This document shows positions 6,226-14,070 of a stretch of 24,216 nucleotides of DNA, one piece after another (the stretch's first letter is position 1; every line of letters begins with the position of its first letter). The notes under the pieces were generated by a model. The model was not told where the DNA came from. It searched no databases and saw only the letters and a list, made by a program, of their open reading frames with translations. The translations under genes were made by a program, and so were the position numbers. The DNA comes from DASZHA01 sp035938265 (GTDB lineage: Bacteria > Chloroflexota > Dormibacteria > DASZGP01), in contig DASZHA010000063.1 in assembly GCA_035938265.1 (NCBI GenBank), positions 1-24,216 of the forward strand, in the 5' to 3' direction.

Positions 6226-7142
6226 TCGAGCATTGGCTGCTCGAGCCCTTCCAGTTCGATGTCCAGCGCCGGGCCCTGCTCGAGGTGGTGATTGCGGGCG
6301 GCCTGTGCGGGGCCCTCGGCGCCCATATCATCCTGCGCCGTCTCGGCTTCATGGCCGACGCCCTCTCGCACGCGGTCCTTCCTGGGGTGGTGATCGCCTA
6401 CATCCGGGTCGGCGTGGGCGGGGTGCTCTACGGCGCCCTGGCTGCGGGCGTCCTTGCCGCCAGCGCCATCGGGCTGATCACTCGTAACCGCCGCGTCCGG
6501 GAGGACACCGCCATCGGCATCGTGATGACCGGCGGCTTTGCCCTCGGGATTGTGCTGATCTCAACTCTCCGCTCGTACGCGACGGCGCTAGAGGACTTCC
6601 TCTTTGGCAACGTTCTCCTGGTTTCGCCCGAGGACCTGCAGATCACGCTGATCCTGGCCGCGATCGTCGGCACGGTGATGTTCGTCTTCCACCGCCGCTT
6701 CGTCCTCCGCGCATTCGACCCCGACACCGCCGAGGCCCTCGGCTTACGAGGCGATCTACTTGACCTGGTCCTGCTGATGACCCTGGCGGCCACGGTCGTG
6801 GTGGCGCTGCGGAGTATCGGCAACATCCTGGTGGTCGCCCTGCTGATCACGCCGGCAGCAACAGCGCGACTTCTCACCGACCGGGTCCTGCCGATGATGC
6901 TCATCGGCGCGGCGCTGGGCGCGGGGAGCGGAGTGGTGGGCATGATCGTGGCCTACCAGCTGAACCTTGCCACGGGTGCCCTCATCGTCTGCGTGGCAAC
7001 CGCCATCTTCCTGGCGGTGCTGGTGCTGGAGCCTCGACGGGGCCTGGTCGGGGTCCTCCGGTCGCGGCGTCGGCGCGACGTCGCCTCCCCGACGGCTGGG
7101 TTACCTGAGGCTGCGGCCCCCGCAACAACCCACTCGCACTAG
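6222..7142 (+). CDS. znuB: Zinc ABC transporter permease
   Basis: A 306-residue polytopic ABC-3 family permease with about eight hydrophobic helices. The family signature DALSHAVLPGVV is at about residues 46-57, and LITPAATARLLTDR fits the conserved cytoplasmic coupling region. The chosen start is TTG overlapping the znuC stop (TTGA), implying translational coupling; no ATG or GTG is available before the conserved N-terminal helix. The C-terminal tail after the last helix is basic, then Ala/Pro-rich, and ends HSH. It completes ZnuABC for zinc import. A convergent P450 gene ends only 26 bp downstream, and I see no convincing terminator between them. Confidence 0.93.
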   Translation: MIEHWLLEPFQFDVQRRALLEVVIAGGLCGALGAHIILRRLGFMADALSHAVLPGVVIAYIRVGVGGVLYGALAAGVLAASAIGLITRNRRVREDTAIGIVMTGGFALGIVLISTLRSYATALEDFLFGNVLLVSPEDLQITLILAAIVGTVMFVFHRRFVLRAFDPDTAEALGLRGDLLDLVLLMTLAATVVVALRSIGNILVVALLITPAATARLLTDRVLPMMLIGAALGAGSGVVGMIVAYQLNLATGALIVCVATAIFLAVLVLEPRRGLVGVLRSRRRRDVASPTAGLPEAAAPATTHSH

Positions 7143-7168
7143 CCGGTGGCCAGACCTGGTTGCGACCG

Positions 7169-8530
7169 TCAGGCCGCGGTCGTCACCCTGGGGCGAGGCG
7201 CCGGCGCTGCCGGTATGAGCCGCTCTTCCAGGACAACCCGGGTGCCGTGCTTGGGCACCATGGTCACCATCCGGCGGGCGATGGGCTCCGGCCGCGGGTC
7301 GGCGGCGCTCAGCCTGGCCTCCGCCAGCACGGTCTTGAGCACCACCTTCATCTCGGTGGTGGCGAAGGCCGCGCCCAGGCAGCGGCGGGTGCCGCCACCG
7401 AAGGGAATCCATGTGTAGGTGTCGGCCGGCTTCTCGATGAAGCGCTCGGGCCGGAAGCGCTCCGGCTCAGGGTAGATGTCGGGTCGCTGGTGGGTGAGGA
7501 TGATGTTGGGCACCGCGATCACCCCCTCGGGCAGCCTGGTGCCGTTGAACTCCATCGGCCGCTTCAGCTTGCGCCCCACCTGGGGGACCACGGGCCGCAC
7601 CCGGAGCACCTCCTTGATCACGGCGTCGAGGTAGGTGTCGTCGCCGGCGGCGAGCTCGTTCTGCAGCCGTGTCATCACCTCCGGGTGGTGGAGGAGGAGA
7701 TCGAAGGCCCACGCCAGTGAGGTTGCGGTGGTCTCGTGGCCGGCGAGCAGGAGGGTTATCAGCTCATCGCGGAGGTCGCGGTCGTTTAGCCCCGCGCCAT
7801 CCTCGTAGCGCGCCTGGATCAGCATCGACAGGATGTCGCCGCGGCCCTCGATGTCGGGATCCTGGCGGCGCTTGTCGATCTCGGCGAAGAGGGCGGCGTC
7901 GATCTCCTTGCGCAACTCCAGGAACCGTGCCCAGGGGCTGAGGCCACCCAGGCGGCGGCGGAAGACCGGCAGCAGCAGCTGCGGGTTCATCGAAGATGTC
8001 AACATCACGTGGAGGCTGCGGCGCAGGTCCTCCTGGCCCTTCTCGTCGTCGACCCCGAAGATGGCGCGCATGATCACGTCGAGGGTGATGGTCTGGGTGT
8101 GAGGCCGCATCGCGAACGGCTCGCCCAGCGGCCAGGTCGCCATGTCGCGGCGGGTGGCGTCGGCCATGACCTGGACGTACGTGGCCATCCGCTCGCCGTG
8201 GAAGGACGGCATCATCATGCGCCGCTCCTTGAGGTGACGGGCTCCGTCGAGCAGGAGCAGCGAGTTGGTGCCCACGAACGGCTCCAGGACGGCGCCGGTG
8301 GACTCGCCGGCATGAAGGTCGTCGGGGCTTGCGGAGAAGATCTGCTTGATCGCCACCGGGTTGCTGAACATCACCAGGGTCCGCCCCTGGGGCATGCGGA
8401 TGGTGAACGGGTCGCCGAACCGCCGCAGCGCCCAGGCCATGAACTGGTCCTGGCGCAACCCCATGGCGAGGGTCTGGATCGCGATTGGCAGCGAGGGACC
8501 GGGCGGCACCTTGACGCCGTGAGTGGTCAT
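7169..8530 (-). CDS. Cytochrome P450
   Basis: A 453-residue P450 monooxygenase of normal length without a membrane anchor. The I-helix oxygen-activation motif is AGHETT (263-268). The K-helix ExxR is E307-R310 (KEVLRVRP), and PERFRPERF (356-364) follows. The heme loop FGGGTRRCLG (377-386) has the axial cysteine C384. It starts at ATG with GGAGGA upstream and overlaps tetR by 4 bp (ATGA), so the regulator and enzyme are one operon. No ferredoxin or reductase is adjacent, so its redox partners lie elsewhere. Substrate cannot be deduced; the TetR partner suggests induction by a lipophilic ligand. Confidence 0.96.
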   Translation of the reverse strand: MTTHGVKVPPGPSLPIAIQTLAMGLRQDQFMAWALRRFGDPFTIRMPQGRTLVMFSNPVAIKQIFSASPDDLHAGESTGAVLEPFVGTNSLLLLDGARHLKERRMMMPSFHGERMATYVQVMADATRRDMATWPLGEPFAMRPHTQTITLDVIMRAIFGVDDEKGQEDLRRSLHVMLTSSMNPQLLLPVFRRRLGGLSPWARFLELRKEIDAALFAEIDKRRQDPDIEGRGDILSMLIQARYEDGAGLNDRDLRDELITLLLAGHETTATSLAWAFDLLLHHPEVMTRLQNELAAGDDTYLDAVIKEVLRVRPVVPQVGRKLKRPMEFNGTRLPEGVIAVPNIILTHQRPDIYPEPERFRPERFIEKPADTYTWIPFGGGTRRCLGAAFATTEMKVVLKTVLAEARLSAADPRPEPIARRMVTMVPKHGTRVVLEERLIPAAPAPRPRVTTAA

Positions 8531-9258
8531 TGCGCTTCCTCCTTGGCGGCGCCGGCTGGCGCCTCGCGCACCAGCTCGAGGAGCCGGTTGATGTCGGGTG
8601 GCGTGCCCGTCGTGGCGGCATAGGGCAGGGCGGCCGCGAACAGCAGGATCATCTTGAGGCCGCGGTACATGCCCGCCGGGTCGACGCCACGGACGGTGGC
8701 GGAGACCGCGATGCCATCGACGGCGGCGACGATGGCACCGGCCAGGTCCTCGGCGGGTACCGGCGGCTCGACGCCGCCCAGCTCGCTGTAGTAGGCGCGG
8801 ATCTGCTCGACCTGGCGCTGGATGCCGTGCTCCAGCATCTCCAGCCCCTTCTTCCGCAGCGAGGGCTGGCTCAGGCCGGCGCTGTACATGTCGTAGATCA
8901 GGCGGAAGAACTCAGGGTGGAGGTCGAACTGGGCGGCGGCCTCGTCGACGGTAACGGCGATGCGCTCGAAGGGCTCCGTCTCCCGCTCCCGAGCCGCGTC
9001 GACGGCACGGTGGAGGTTCTCCTGGACCGACGCCATGGTGGCGAGGAGGAGGTCCTCCTTGGAATCGAAGTAGTGGTAGATCAGGGCGGGGGTGACACCG
9101 GCCGCGTCGGCGATGTCTTTGAGCGAGGTGTGAGCGTAGCCGCGGTTGGCGATGACCGTGGTGGCGGCGTCGATGATCTGGGCCCGTCGATCGAGCCCGT
9201 CCGGGGTCAGGGTGGCCAGCGGGGGGCGGCCGACAGGGCGGCTCTTGGTCTTTGTCAT
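8527..9258 (-). CDS. TetR-family repressor of the P450 operon
   Basis: A 243-residue regulator from the ATG at 9258; a TTG one codon earlier is an alternative. The N-terminal DNA-binding domain has the TetR pattern: ATTVIANRGYAHTSLKDIA, then AAGVTPALIYHYFDSKEDLL at about 35-75. The rest is the ligand-binding and dimerisation helices. It precedes the P450 and overlaps it by 4 bp. No SD is visible; the predicted transcript would have only a 12-13 nt leader. It most likely represses its own operon and perhaps divergent ilvD through the site beside the -10. Ligand unknown. Confidence 0.92.
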   Translation of the reverse strand: MTKTKSRPVGRPPLATLTPDGLDRRAQIIDAATTVIANRGYAHTSLKDIADAAGVTPALIYHYFDSKEDLLLATMASVQENLHRAVDAARERETEPFERIAVTVDEAAAQFDLHPEFFRLIYDMYSAGLSQPSLRKKGLEMLEHGIQRQVEQIRAYYSELGGVEPPVPAEDLAGAIVAAVDGIAVSATVRGVDPAGMYRGLKMILLFAAALPYAATTGTPPDINRLLELVREAPAGAAKEEAQ

Positions 9259-9267
9259 CAAAATAAT

Positions 9268-9281
9268 TGAACGCTCATTTA
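9268..9281. promoter_or_regulatory. Candidate TetR operator over the -10 and start region
   Basis: TGAACGCTCATTTA is an imperfect palindrome (TGAACG against TAAATG on the other strand, 4 of 6 per half) placed over the -10 edge and start point of the tetR promoter. Position fits autorepression; the symmetry is only moderate. Confidence 0.35.
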
Positions 9282-9308
9282 ATACCTCAGCAGCCCAGCT
9301 CCTGTCAA
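9279..9308 (-). promoter_or_regulatory. Promoter of the tetR-P450 operon
   Basis: Minus strand: -35 TTGACA (9303-9308), 18-bp spacer, -10 TATTAA (9279-9284). The transcript would start near 9271, leaving about 13 nt before the tetR ATG. Confidence 0.7.
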
Positions 9309-9335
9309 GTCGGCGGTGGCATCACTGGCAGCCGC

Positions 9336-9341
9336 TATCCT
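9336..9341 (+). promoter_or_regulatory. Possible -10 of ilvD
   Basis: TATCCT lies 11 nt before the ilvD ATG in a gene with no SD. No clear -35 is visible, so this is a weak call. Confidence 0.3.
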
Positions 9342-9352
9342 TTTTCGACTCG

Positions 9353-11074
9353 ATGGCGGATCGGAAGCGACGCAACAGCGATGAGATGCTGGCGGGCCCC
9401 AGCCGGGCCCCGGCGCGGTCCTACCTGCGCGCGATCGGTTTCAGCGCCGAGGACCTCCGCAAGCCGATCATCGGCGTCGGCCACTGCTGGATCGAGACCA
9501 TGACGTGCAACTACAACCACCGTGAGCTGGCGGAGCACGTCAAGGCCGGCGTTCGCGCCGCCGGGGGCACGCCGATGGAGTTCAATACGATCTCGGTCTC
9601 CGACGGCGTGACCATGGGCACCGAGGGTATGAAGGCGTCGCTGGTCAGCCGCGAGGTCATCGCCGACTCCATCGAGCTGGTCTGCCGGGGACACTCCTTC
9701 GACGGCCTGGTCATGATCGTGGGCTGCGACAAGACGATTCCCGCCGGCGCGATGGCCCTGGCGCGCATGGACCTTCCCGGGCTGGTGCTCTACAGCGGCA
9801 CCATCGCCCCGGGGCGCTACCAGGGCCGCGATATCACGATCCAGGACGTCTTCGAGGCGGTCGGGGCCCACGCTGCTGGGACCATCACCGACGCCGACCT
9901 GGAGGAGATCGAAGCGGCGGCCTGCCCCGGCCCGGGCGCCTGCGGCGGTCAGTTCACGGCCAACACCATGGCCTGCGCGCTGGAGTTCATGGGCATCAGC
10001 CCGGCCGGCGCCAACGGCGTCCCGGCGATGGACGAGCGCAAGGCGCAGGTGGCCACCGACGCGGGCCGGCTCGCGGTCAGCCTGGTGGAGCGCGACGTGC
10101 GGCCGCGGTCGATCATCACCAGCGGTGCGATCGAGAATGCCATCGTGTCGGTGGCGGCCACCGGCGGCTCGACCAACGGCGTGCTGCACATGCTGGCGAT
10201 CGCCAACGAGGCCGACGTGCCTCTGGAGATCGATGACTTCGACCGCATCGCCTCCAAGACGCCGATCCTCGCCAGCCTCAAGCCGGGCGGGGCTTTCGTC
10301 GCCACCGACCTCTATGCCGCTGGCGGCCTCGGGGTGCTGATCAAGCGCCTGGTTGACGCCGGCATGGTCAACGCCGAGGAGCGCAACGTAGATGGCCGCA
10401 CTCTGCGGGAGGTGGGGGAGGCGGCCGACGAGGTGCCGGGGCAGAGGGTGGTGCGACCGGTCGATGACCCGCTCAAGCCGAGCGGCGGCATCGCGATCTT
10501 GCGCGGCAACCTGTCGCCCGAGGGATGCGTGGTCAAGCTGGCCGGCCATGAGAGGCTTCAGCACACCGGGCCGGCGCGGGTCTTTGAGTGTGAGGAGGAC
10601 GCCTTCGCCGCGGTCCAGGAGCAGCAGATCCAGCCTGGCGACGTCGTAGTTATCCGCTACGAGGGCCCGGCCGGCGGTCCCGGCATGCGCGAGATGCTGG
10701 GCGTGACGGCGGCCATCGTCGGCGCCGGGCTCTCTGACAAGGTGGCCCTGCTTACCGACGGCCGCTTCAGTGGCGCCACGCACGGCTTCATGGCGGGCCA
10801 CGTCACCCCCGAGGCGGCCCGCGGCGGCCCCATCGCCGCGGTGCGTGACGGCGACACCATCAGCTTCGACATCCCCGGCCGCAAGCTCACCCTGGAGATC
10901 TCGGAGGAGGAGATGGCGCGCCGGCTGGACGAGTGGGAGCCACCTGTGCCCAAGTACCGCAGCGGTGTGTTCGCGAAGTACGTCGCCCTGGTCTCGTCGG
11001 CCAGTCATGGTGCGGTGACTCGCCCCCGCCGGGCCAGCGACAGGCTCGCCGACCGGGAGCGCCGGGGGACCTGA
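9353..11074 (+). CDS. ilvD: Dihydroxy-acid dehydratase
   Basis: A 573-residue IlvD/Edd family protein of normal DHAD length. It dehydrates 2,3-dihydroxy acids to 2-keto acids in valine, leucine and isoleucine synthesis. Iron-sulfur cysteines expected for the family are C52 (ETMTCNYNH), C125 (VGCDKTIPAG) and C197 (PGPGACGGQFTANTM). The C-terminal part has TDGRFSGATHGFMAGHVTPEA. The ATG at 9353 begins MADRKRRNSDEML, matching known family N-termini, although the frame is open upstream across tetR. No SD is present; TATCCT 11 nt upstream suggests a nearly leaderless transcript. Divergent from tetR. A hairpin follows the stop, so it is probably monocistronic. Other ilv genes are not in view. Confidence 0.96.
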   Translation: MADRKRRNSDEMLAGPSRAPARSYLRAIGFSAEDLRKPIIGVGHCWIETMTCNYNHRELAEHVKAGVRAAGGTPMEFNTISVSDGVTMGTEGMKASLVSREVIADSIELVCRGHSFDGLVMIVGCDKTIPAGAMALARMDLPGLVLYSGTIAPGRYQGRDITIQDVFEAVGAHAAGTITDADLEEIEAAACPGPGACGGQFTANTMACALEFMGISPAGANGVPAMDERKAQVATDAGRLAVSLVERDVRPRSIITSGAIENAIVSVAATGGSTNGVLHMLAIANEADVPLEIDDFDRIASKTPILASLKPGGAFVATDLYAAGGLGVLIKRLVDAGMVNAEERNVDGRTLREVGEAADEVPGQRVVRPVDDPLKPSGGIAILRGNLSPEGCVVKLAGHERLQHTGPARVFECEEDAFAAVQEQQIQPGDVVVIRYEGPAGGPGMREMLGVTAAIVGAGLSDKVALLTDGRFSGATHGFMAGHVTPEAARGGPIAAVRDGDTISFDIPGRKLTLEISEEEMARRLDEWEPPVPKYRSGVFAKYVALVSSASHGAVTRPRRASDRLADRERRGT

Positions 11075-11099
11075 ACGCCGGGGCGCCGGCTCCCGGCGT
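11075..11099 (+). terminator. Hairpin directly after ilvD
   Basis: ACGCCGGG (11075-11082) pairs perfectly with CCCGGCGT (11092-11099) across a 9-nt loop that can itself pair partly. It begins at the base after the ilvD stop. The downstream sequence is pyrimidine-rich but not a T-run, so termination efficiency is uncertain. Confidence 0.5.
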
Positions 11100-11151
11100 C
11101 CTCCACCTCGTCGTCGTCATGAGCGCGGCCGCAGGCCTTGGCGTCTATGCC

Positions 11152-11179
11152 TTGACAAAACCACACTATCGTCTATACT
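11152..11179 (+). promoter_or_regulatory. Strong promoter of the secretion-like cassette
   Basis: -35 TTGACA (11152-11157), 16-bp spacer, -10 TATACT (11174-11179): the closest match to the consensus in the window. Transcription would start near 11186, about 48 nt before the first gene. Confidence 0.8.
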
Positions 11180-11194
11180 GGGGACAGGTTTTGT
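11155..11194. repeat. 8-bp inverted repeat flanking the cassette promoter (candidate operator)
   Basis: ACAAAACC (11155-11162) overlaps the -35 and is exactly complementary to GGTTTTGT (11187-11194) just after the expected start. The half-sites are 32 bp apart, about three helical turns, as expected for a looping or paired-dimer repressor. No regulator gene is adjacent. Confidence 0.4.
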
Positions 11195-11233
11195 AGCGGC
11201 AAGCACACAGCAGTGCATAACTCTGGGGGGAGA

Positions 11234-11602
11234 GTGCAAAACGTTCGAGCGGCCCTGAGCTGGCGGGGGGTGGTCATCGCGGTCGAGGTGCTGGTGGCTG
11301 TGGGATGTTTCTTCGCCGGCTGGCGGCTCGTCAGCAACCATCCGCTGGGCCCGATCCAGGTTCAGCGCGGCGCGCCATCAACTACGACGTCCGATCCTTT
11401 CCTCCCCATCCCGCGGGCGCCGGGGCCAGCCCCGGTCTCTGGCGGCGGGACGGGCGCCGCTCCCGGCAGCGACCTGCTGACACGGCTGAACAGGGACGAC
11501 CTGACCCTGTACCGGACCCAGTGGCAGGTCATCCAGCTGCTGGTCGACGGGACCAAGCAGTACATCGAGAAGCGGGTCCTGCCCGCGCTTTTGCCCGGCT
11601 AG
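11234..11602 (+). CDS. Single-TM protein opening the secretion-like cassette, unknown function
   Basis: A 122-residue protein starting at GTG behind a G-rich SD (GGGGGGAGA); an ATG 21 nt upstream is the alternative. One TM helix spans about 12-34, with a short cytoplasmic N-terminus. It is followed by a Pro/Ser/Gly-rich linker (about 46-80) and a C-terminal amphipathic helix (DLLTRLNRDDLTLYRTQW, continuing to about 118). The shape is that of a bitopic assembly or scaffold protein on the outer side of the membrane. The next gene follows after 28 bp. No homologous family recognised; involvement with its TrbL-like and peptidase neighbours is inferred from co-transcription. Confidence 0.78.
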   Translation: MQNVRAALSWRGVVIAVEVLVAVGCFFAGWRLVSNHPLGPIQVQRGAPSTTTSDPFLPIPRAPGPAPVSGGGTGAAPGSDLLTRLNRDDLTLYRTQWQVIQLLVDGTKQYIEKRVLPALLPG

Positions 11603-11630
11603 CCAGCCGGAGAAGGAGGAGGCACACCAG

Positions 11631-11873
11631 TTGGGGGACATCAGCGTTCTGCAAGACGTCTTGAATCGATGGATCGCCATGGGCCAGGCCCTGGTCGCCA
11701 GCATCGGCGCCCTGGCCTTCGTCGCCGCCTTCCTATGGAAGATGGTCGCAATCGACACCCGTAGCGTGATGGAGTCGAAGCGCTGGATCGGTCGGATCGT
11801 CTTCGGCACCATCGGGGTCGAGCTTGCCGGCACGTTGGTCCGTGTCCTGGTGGGCGCGGCCAACGTTCATTAG
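11631..11873 (+). CDS. Two-TM small protein, VirB2/TrbC pilin-like by shape
   Basis: An 80-residue protein starting at TTG, supported by the strong SD AAGGAGGAGG eight bases upstream. It has two hydrophobic helices (about 17-38 and 53-76) separated by a short charged loop (DTRSVMESKRW). This two-helix hairpin, its size and its place directly before a TrbL/VirB6-like gene resemble type IV secretion pilin subunits or VirB3-type proteins. It lacks a clear cleavable signal peptide, which classical VirB2 has, so the comparison rests on topology and context. Unannotated small membrane protein is the safe alternative. Confidence 0.72.
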   Translation: MGDISVLQDVLNRWIAMGQALVASIGALAFVAAFLWKMVAIDTRSVMESKRWIGRIVFGTIGVELAGTLVRVLVGAANVH

Positions 11874-11891
11874 GCCGCGGCCACGCCAGGA

Positions 11892-12923
11892 ATGATCCCG
11901 ATCGACCCCACGCCCCTGACGGGGCCCGCGCCGGGCGTCTTCGACCCGTCGGGCGGCCTGGGCCGGCTGCTGTTCGACCCGGCCAACATGATCCAGCTGG
12001 TCATCGGCCTGATCGACAACCTGCTCCTCGGCGCCAAGGCCATCGGCCAGCAGGTCATCGAGAGCTATTTCCTGTGGACCGGCAACTTCAGCGGCAACCC
12101 TGTTTTCTGCAACCTTCCCAACTACTCGCACGGCGACCCGACGCTGCGCGCCGGCTGCCGCTTCACCGACAACAACGTGCTGCGAGGGCTCTACGCGTTG
12201 ACCAGCCAGATGGCCAACGCGGCGCTGGTCGCGATCGTGGTCTACAGCCTGCTGCGGAGCATCTGGGAGCGAGGCTACCGAGCCCGGTACACGCTCAAGG
12301 CGGTCCTGCCCAAGCTGCTCCTGGTTATCGCCCTGGTCAACTTTGGGCTGCCCATCCTCCAGGGCGCCATCGACCTGAACAACGGCGCAGTGCACGCCTT
12401 CTGGAGCTTCGACATCGGCTTCGGCCTGACCCAGCCGAGCAACCTCTGGGACATGCTGGTGATGCCCAACGGCAGCCTGCTGGTCAACTTCCTTGCCCTC
12501 CTGACCGCCGTCCTGCTGTTGGTCCTGGCGGTCACCTCGATTGCCCGGAACCTGCTGTTGGTCCTGCTCATCGGCTGTGCGCCGCTGGCGTTTCTCTGCG
12601 TGCTCCTGCCCGAGACCCACACCTACCTGTACGCGTGGCGCCGGCTGTTCTTCACCGCGGTCTTCATGCAGGCCGTCCAGGTGCTGGTCCTTCGGCTTGC
12701 GCTGGTGCTCCTCTTCGAGGACCGCAGTCCCATCTCCGTGCTGTACGGCCTGCTGGCGATGTACCTGGTGCTCAAGGTCCCGGGCGCCCTCCATGCGTCC
12801 AGCAAGGCCGAGTCGCGCGCTTTGATGTGGGCGAAGCACGGCGTCCACGCCGTCGAGAAGATGGCGACCGCCACCACACATCACCCGGCCAGCCGGGTCC
12901 GCGCTCACCCGGCGGCAGACTGA
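11892..12923 (+). CDS. TrbL/VirB6-like polytopic membrane protein
   Basis: A 343-residue protein with about six or seven hydrophobic helices: roughly 33-50 (weak), 98-124, 138-162, 193-218, 221-243, 252-276 and 283-300. An extracytoplasmic loop before the second helix has a cysteine pair, C73 and C89. The distribution of long helices in the middle and a His/Ala/basic tail resembles TrbL/VirB6 inner-membrane proteins of type IV secretion systems. I cannot confirm this by search. The ATG is 19 bp after the previous stop, with only CAGGA right next to it as SD. Its last base of the stop is the first base of the M23 peptidase ATG, implying coupling. Confidence 0.75.
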   Translation: MIPIDPTPLTGPAPGVFDPSGGLGRLLFDPANMIQLVIGLIDNLLLGAKAIGQQVIESYFLWTGNFSGNPVFCNLPNYSHGDPTLRAGCRFTDNNVLRGLYALTSQMANAALVAIVVYSLLRSIWERGYRARYTLKAVLPKLLLVIALVNFGLPILQGAIDLNNGAVHAFWSFDIGFGLTQPSNLWDMLVMPNGSLLVNFLALLTAVLLLVLAVTSIARNLLLVLLIGCAPLAFLCVLLPETHTYLYAWRRLFFTAVFMQAVQVLVLRLALVLLFEDRSPISVLYGLLAMYLVLKVPGALHASSKAESRALMWAKHGVHAVEKMATATTHHPASRVRAHPAAD

Positions 12924-13534
12924 TGGGGGCTCTCAGGCTGGGGTGGTTGGCGTGGCGCCATCGCAGCGGGCTGAGCCGGCTCCTGGTGGTCGCGGTCGCG
13001 GCCACAGTCGGTCTGCCGCTGGCCCTGGTGGGGCTGGCCATAGCGGCGCTGGCCCCGCCGGTGCAGGCTGCCCAAGCGCTCAGCCGCGGGGTTAGTCCAT
13101 TGGCCCACTGGGTCACGACCCAGCCGTTCGGATGCACCGGCTTCTACCTCGAGCCGCCCCGAGGTTCATGCCCGCACTTTCACGCCGGCGTGGACATGGC
13201 GTCGGCTGCCGGCGACGAGGTTCGCGCGGTGATGGCGGGAACGGTCGAGATCAGCCCAATCGGCGGCTATGGCAACCACGTCTTCGTTCACCACGGCGGT
13301 GACCTGGTCACCCTCTACGCCCACCTCGCCGCCTTCGCTGTCGCGCCTGGCCAGGTGATCGACGCCGGCCAAGTCATTGGGTTCGAGGGCAGCACCGGGG
13401 CCAGCACTGGCCCCCACCTGCACTTCGAGGTCAGGAAGGGATTGGAGCCGGTCGATCCCGTCCTCGTCTTCCCGGGGGTCTTCTGCCCGGGTCTGCCGGC
13501 ACAGCTGGCGGCCGGGAAATGTCCAGCCGCCTAG
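12923..13534 (+). CDS. Membrane-anchored M23 peptidase (LytM type)
   Basis: A 203-residue protein. A TM anchor or uncleaved signal spans about 18-45, then the M23 domain from about 65. Zinc ligands of the family are H87 and D91 (HFHAGVDMA) and H167 in the HLH motif (GPHLHFEV, H165/H167); H134 (LYAHL) is the usual catalytic histidine, so the enzyme should be active. M23 enzymes cut peptide cross-links in peptidoglycan. Cysteines C71/C83 and C188/C200 could form disulfides. The gene starts at an ATG overlapping the previous stop by one base. In a secretion-like operon it could open the wall locally, as VirB1-type enzymes do; that role is inferred. Confidence 0.9.
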   Translation: MGALRLGWLAWRHRSGLSRLLVVAVAATVGLPLALVGLAIAALAPPVQAAQALSRGVSPLAHWVTTQPFGCTGFYLEPPRGSCPHFHAGVDMASAAGDEVRAVMAGTVEISPIGGYGNHVFVHHGGDLVTLYAHLAAFAVAPGQVIDAGQVIGFEGSTGASTGPHLHFEVRKGLEPVDPVLVFPGVFCPGLPAQLAAGKCPAA

Positions 13535-13548
13535 AAGGGGGAACCAGG

Positions 13549-13950
13549 ATGATCAATCGCGTCACCATCGTCGGCCGCCTGACCCGCGACCCAGAGGTCC
13601 ACGACACCGCATCCGGTGGCCGGCTCAGCAACCTGCGAATCGTCACCGACGAGGTCCGCAAGGACGCCGACGGCAACCGCAAGGAGGAGGTCCAGTACCA
13701 CTCGGTGGTGGCCTTCGGGCGTCTCGGCGAGATCTGCGCCGACTACCTGCGCAAGGGCCGCCTGGTGTACATCGAGGGCAAGCTGCGCACCCGCGAGTGG
13801 GACGGCAAGGACGGCCTCCACCGCTACACCACCGAGATCGTGGCCGACACCATGAAGATGCTCAGCCCCAAGCCGAGTGACGACTCGGCGGTCGAGGCGG
13901 AAGCGGCCGCCACCGACAACGGGGTGCCGATGACGGGCGCCGTCGCCTAG
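13549..13950 (+). CDS. ssb: Single-stranded DNA-binding protein without the usual acidic tip
   Basis: A 133-residue SSB. The OB fold is at about 1-105 (MINRVTIVGRLTRDPEV, VQYHSVVAFGRLGE, GRLVYIEGKLRTREW, YTTEIVADTMKML). The ATG is supported by AAGGGGG upstream; an in-frame ATG ten codons earlier lies inside the previous gene. The C-terminal tail is short (about 25 residues) and ends GVPMTGAVA rather than the DDxPF tip that bacterial SSBs use to recruit partner proteins. It is co-transcribed with the secretion-like genes, 14 bp after the M23 stop. This could be the cell's main SSB in a lineage-specific form or a second, element-associated SSB. Confidence 0.93.
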   Translation: MINRVTIVGRLTRDPEVHDTASGGRLSNLRIVTDEVRKDADGNRKEEVQYHSVVAFGRLGEICADYLRKGRLVYIEGKLRTREWDGKDGLHRYTTEIVADTMKMLSPKPSDDSAVEAEAAATDNGVPMTGAVA

Positions 13951-14070
13951 CGAGCGCGGCCACCTGAGATGCGGCAGCTGACTCCACCAGCGAGCCGCCG
14001 AGGGTGCCGTCAGAGGGGGGACCGGGGAGGAGTGCCCGTGCGGGGGGACGGGCGCTCCGAACCGGCTCTG

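Noticed and set aside
9335..11008. Long 557-codon open frame antisense to ilvD
   Set aside because: A GC-rich third-position shadow of ilvD; no domain pattern, and ilvD itself has all family motifs.
11733..12908. 391-codon open frame antisense to the TrbL-like gene
   Set aside because: Gln/Asp/His-rich translation typical of the reverse of a hydrophobic gene; the plus-strand frame has TM helices and gene-to-gene coupling.
12074..12922. Upstream extension of the M23 frame
   Set aside because: Lies inside the TrbL-like gene in another frame and gives low-complexity Arg/Pro/Gln sequence; the M23 protein begins with a normal TM segment at 12923.
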